Shown: in pieces, positions 14,452 to 15,020 of the stretch
Layout: each line of letters starts with the position of its first letter
How positions within the stretch are numbered: position 1 is the first letter of the stretch
Assembly (NCBI GenBank): GCA_016744725.1
Contig: JADGDW010000047.1
Coordinates: 1 to 15,020, forward strand
Length of the DNA: 15,020 nt
Direction: 5' to 3'
Source of the DNA: Candidatus Albibeggiatoa sp. nov. BB20
Lineage (GTDB): Bacteria; Pseudomonadota; Gammaproteobacteria; Beggiatoales; Beggiatoaceae
Program-made: the position numbers and the translations under genes
Notes under the pieces: generated by a model
Seen by the model: the letters and a program-made list of their open reading frames with translations, nothing else
Told to the model about the DNA's origin: nothing
Database searches by the model: none

Positions 14452-14900
14452 TCTAATTCCTCACTGATAACTGCTTCTAAAGCAGTTTCGGGTACTTGTA
14501 ATTGATGATTTGGGAAGATGACATGATAGGCAACTCCGCCCGGTGTATCACGCAAGACTTTGAGAATTTCACCTTGTTCACCTTTTTCGGCTAAAATGTT
14601 GCCTTTTACGCCTAATGCTAGTTTAGTTTTAACTTTGTCACGGAACTCAAATTCGCTGGGTATCCATGCTGCATTGCCGTCAATAAGCTCTTCTGCTCGA
14701 CAGCCAACCACAACGTTGTCATCTATAAAGTGGACTGAGTAAATCACTTGGTCTTGTAAAAATGTGCCGACATCTTTCACATAACCAATGCTGCCACGCC
14801 GTACGAGTAGTTGCCCCGTGTTTTTGCCCGCAAATGTGCCATCGTTGCGGATGTTGCGAATCACTCTGACTTCTGCGCCGTATTCATAGCGGGGTTGCAT
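14448..14900 (-). CDS. nifZ: Nitrogenase MoFe-protein assembly factor NifZ
   Basis: NifZ assists formation of the second P-cluster of the MoFe protein. The 150-aa protein shows the NifZ pattern: two similar beta-rich halves, the first about 7-72 (YGAEVRVIRNIRNDGTF..., RRGSIGYVKDVGTFL, VHFIDDNVVVGCRAEELI), the second about 85-147 (FRDKVKTKLAL, AEKGEQGEILKVL, YHVIFPNHQLQVPETALE). GAGGA lies seven bases before the ATG. It is the first complete gene of the minus-strand set nifZ-nifM-clpX. The promoter is not in the 11 bp upstream, so transcription probably enters from beyond the right edge. Confidence 0.93.
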   Translation of the reverse strand: MQPRYEYGAEVRVIRNIRNDGTFAGKNTGQLLVRRGSIGYVKDVGTFLQDQVIYSVHFIDDNVVVGCRAEELIDGNAAWIPSEFEFRDKVKTKLALGVKGNILAEKGEQGEILKVLRDTPGGVAYHVIFPNHQLQVPETALEAVISEELE

Positions 14901-14910
14901 GGTTGTGTCC

Positions 14911-15020
14911 TCATAATCTTAAATATGGAGTGTTAATTTTAGTCACTTTGGGTTGTGGTGCTAATTTATATGGACAATCGATAATAGATGTTTTTGCTGC
15001 AGATATAAATAACAATACAC
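14911..15020 (-). CDS. Possible 3' end of a gene upstream of nifZ (partial)
   Basis: One minus-strand frame stays open from the window edge to a TGA at 14911-14913, encoding about 35 residues ending PKVTKINTPYLRL. It ends 10 bases before the nifZ start, the spacing expected inside an operon. The residues match no nif protein I can name, including NifW, which precedes nifZ in Azotobacter. An open frame this short could occur by chance. Confidence 0.35.
   Translation of the reverse strand, partial: VLLFISAAKTSIIDCPYKLAPQPKVTKINTPYLRL

Overview
The window looks like a piece of chromosome from an AT-rich, diazotrophic gammaproteobacterium. The gene order nifZ-nifM-clpX, read on the minus strand, matches the accessory nif tail known from Azotobacter-type gammaproteobacteria. 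A molybdate transporter (modABC) at the other end fits a Mo-nitrogenase lifestyle. Low GC, scattered short repeats and the mixture of genes would suit a Beggiatoa/Thiothrix-like sulfur bacterium, but that placement is inference.

Layout. Positions 1-3519 (+): modA, modB, a MAPEG-family membrane protein, then a 116-bp repeat element whose right edge is two bases from the modC start. Positions 3741-4781 (+): a Tas-like aldo/keto reductase, convergent with a Tat-exported, strikingly eukaryote-like cyclophilin (5009-5593, -). A hairpin terminator, a 67-bp repeat derivative and another inverted repeat lie between them. A second full 116-bp repeat separates the cyclophilin from a divergent pair (+): a single-pass PilN/GspL-like protein (5812-7032) and a flippase-like polytopic membrane protein (7042-7920). 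Positions 7906-10616 (-): a probable cell-surface modification operon of FkbM methyltransferase, ArnD-like deacetylase and sulfotransferase. Its last gene overlaps the flippase gene tail to tail. Positions 10617-11022 hold no gene but contain an inverted repeat around the fkbM -10 and a perfect 8+3+8 palindrome. Positions 11023-11449 are a broken asparagine synthetase gene that stops where a remnant of the repeat begins. A SAM methyltransferase follows (11518-12165, +). Positions 12222-14900 (-) carry nifZ, nifM and a nif-linked clpX; an open frame entering from the right edge may be one more gene of that operon.

How it fits together. ModABC would bring in molybdate for FeMo-co. NifZ and NifM help mature the nitrogenase MoFe and Fe proteins, and the linked ClpX probably handles turnover of nif proteins or cofactor carriers. 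The middle of the window is an accessory block for surface glycans and membranes, with signs of decay (asnB) and repeat invasion.

Most notable signals: (i) a short non-coding mobile-like repeat with two gap-free 116-bp copies, one exact 49-bp deletion derivative and one remnant at a pseudogene edge; (ii) a nif-linked ClpX that keeps its ATPase, pore-1 and ClpP-docking motifs but lacks the canonical RKH pore loop; (iii) a CypA-like cyclophilin behind a Tat signal.
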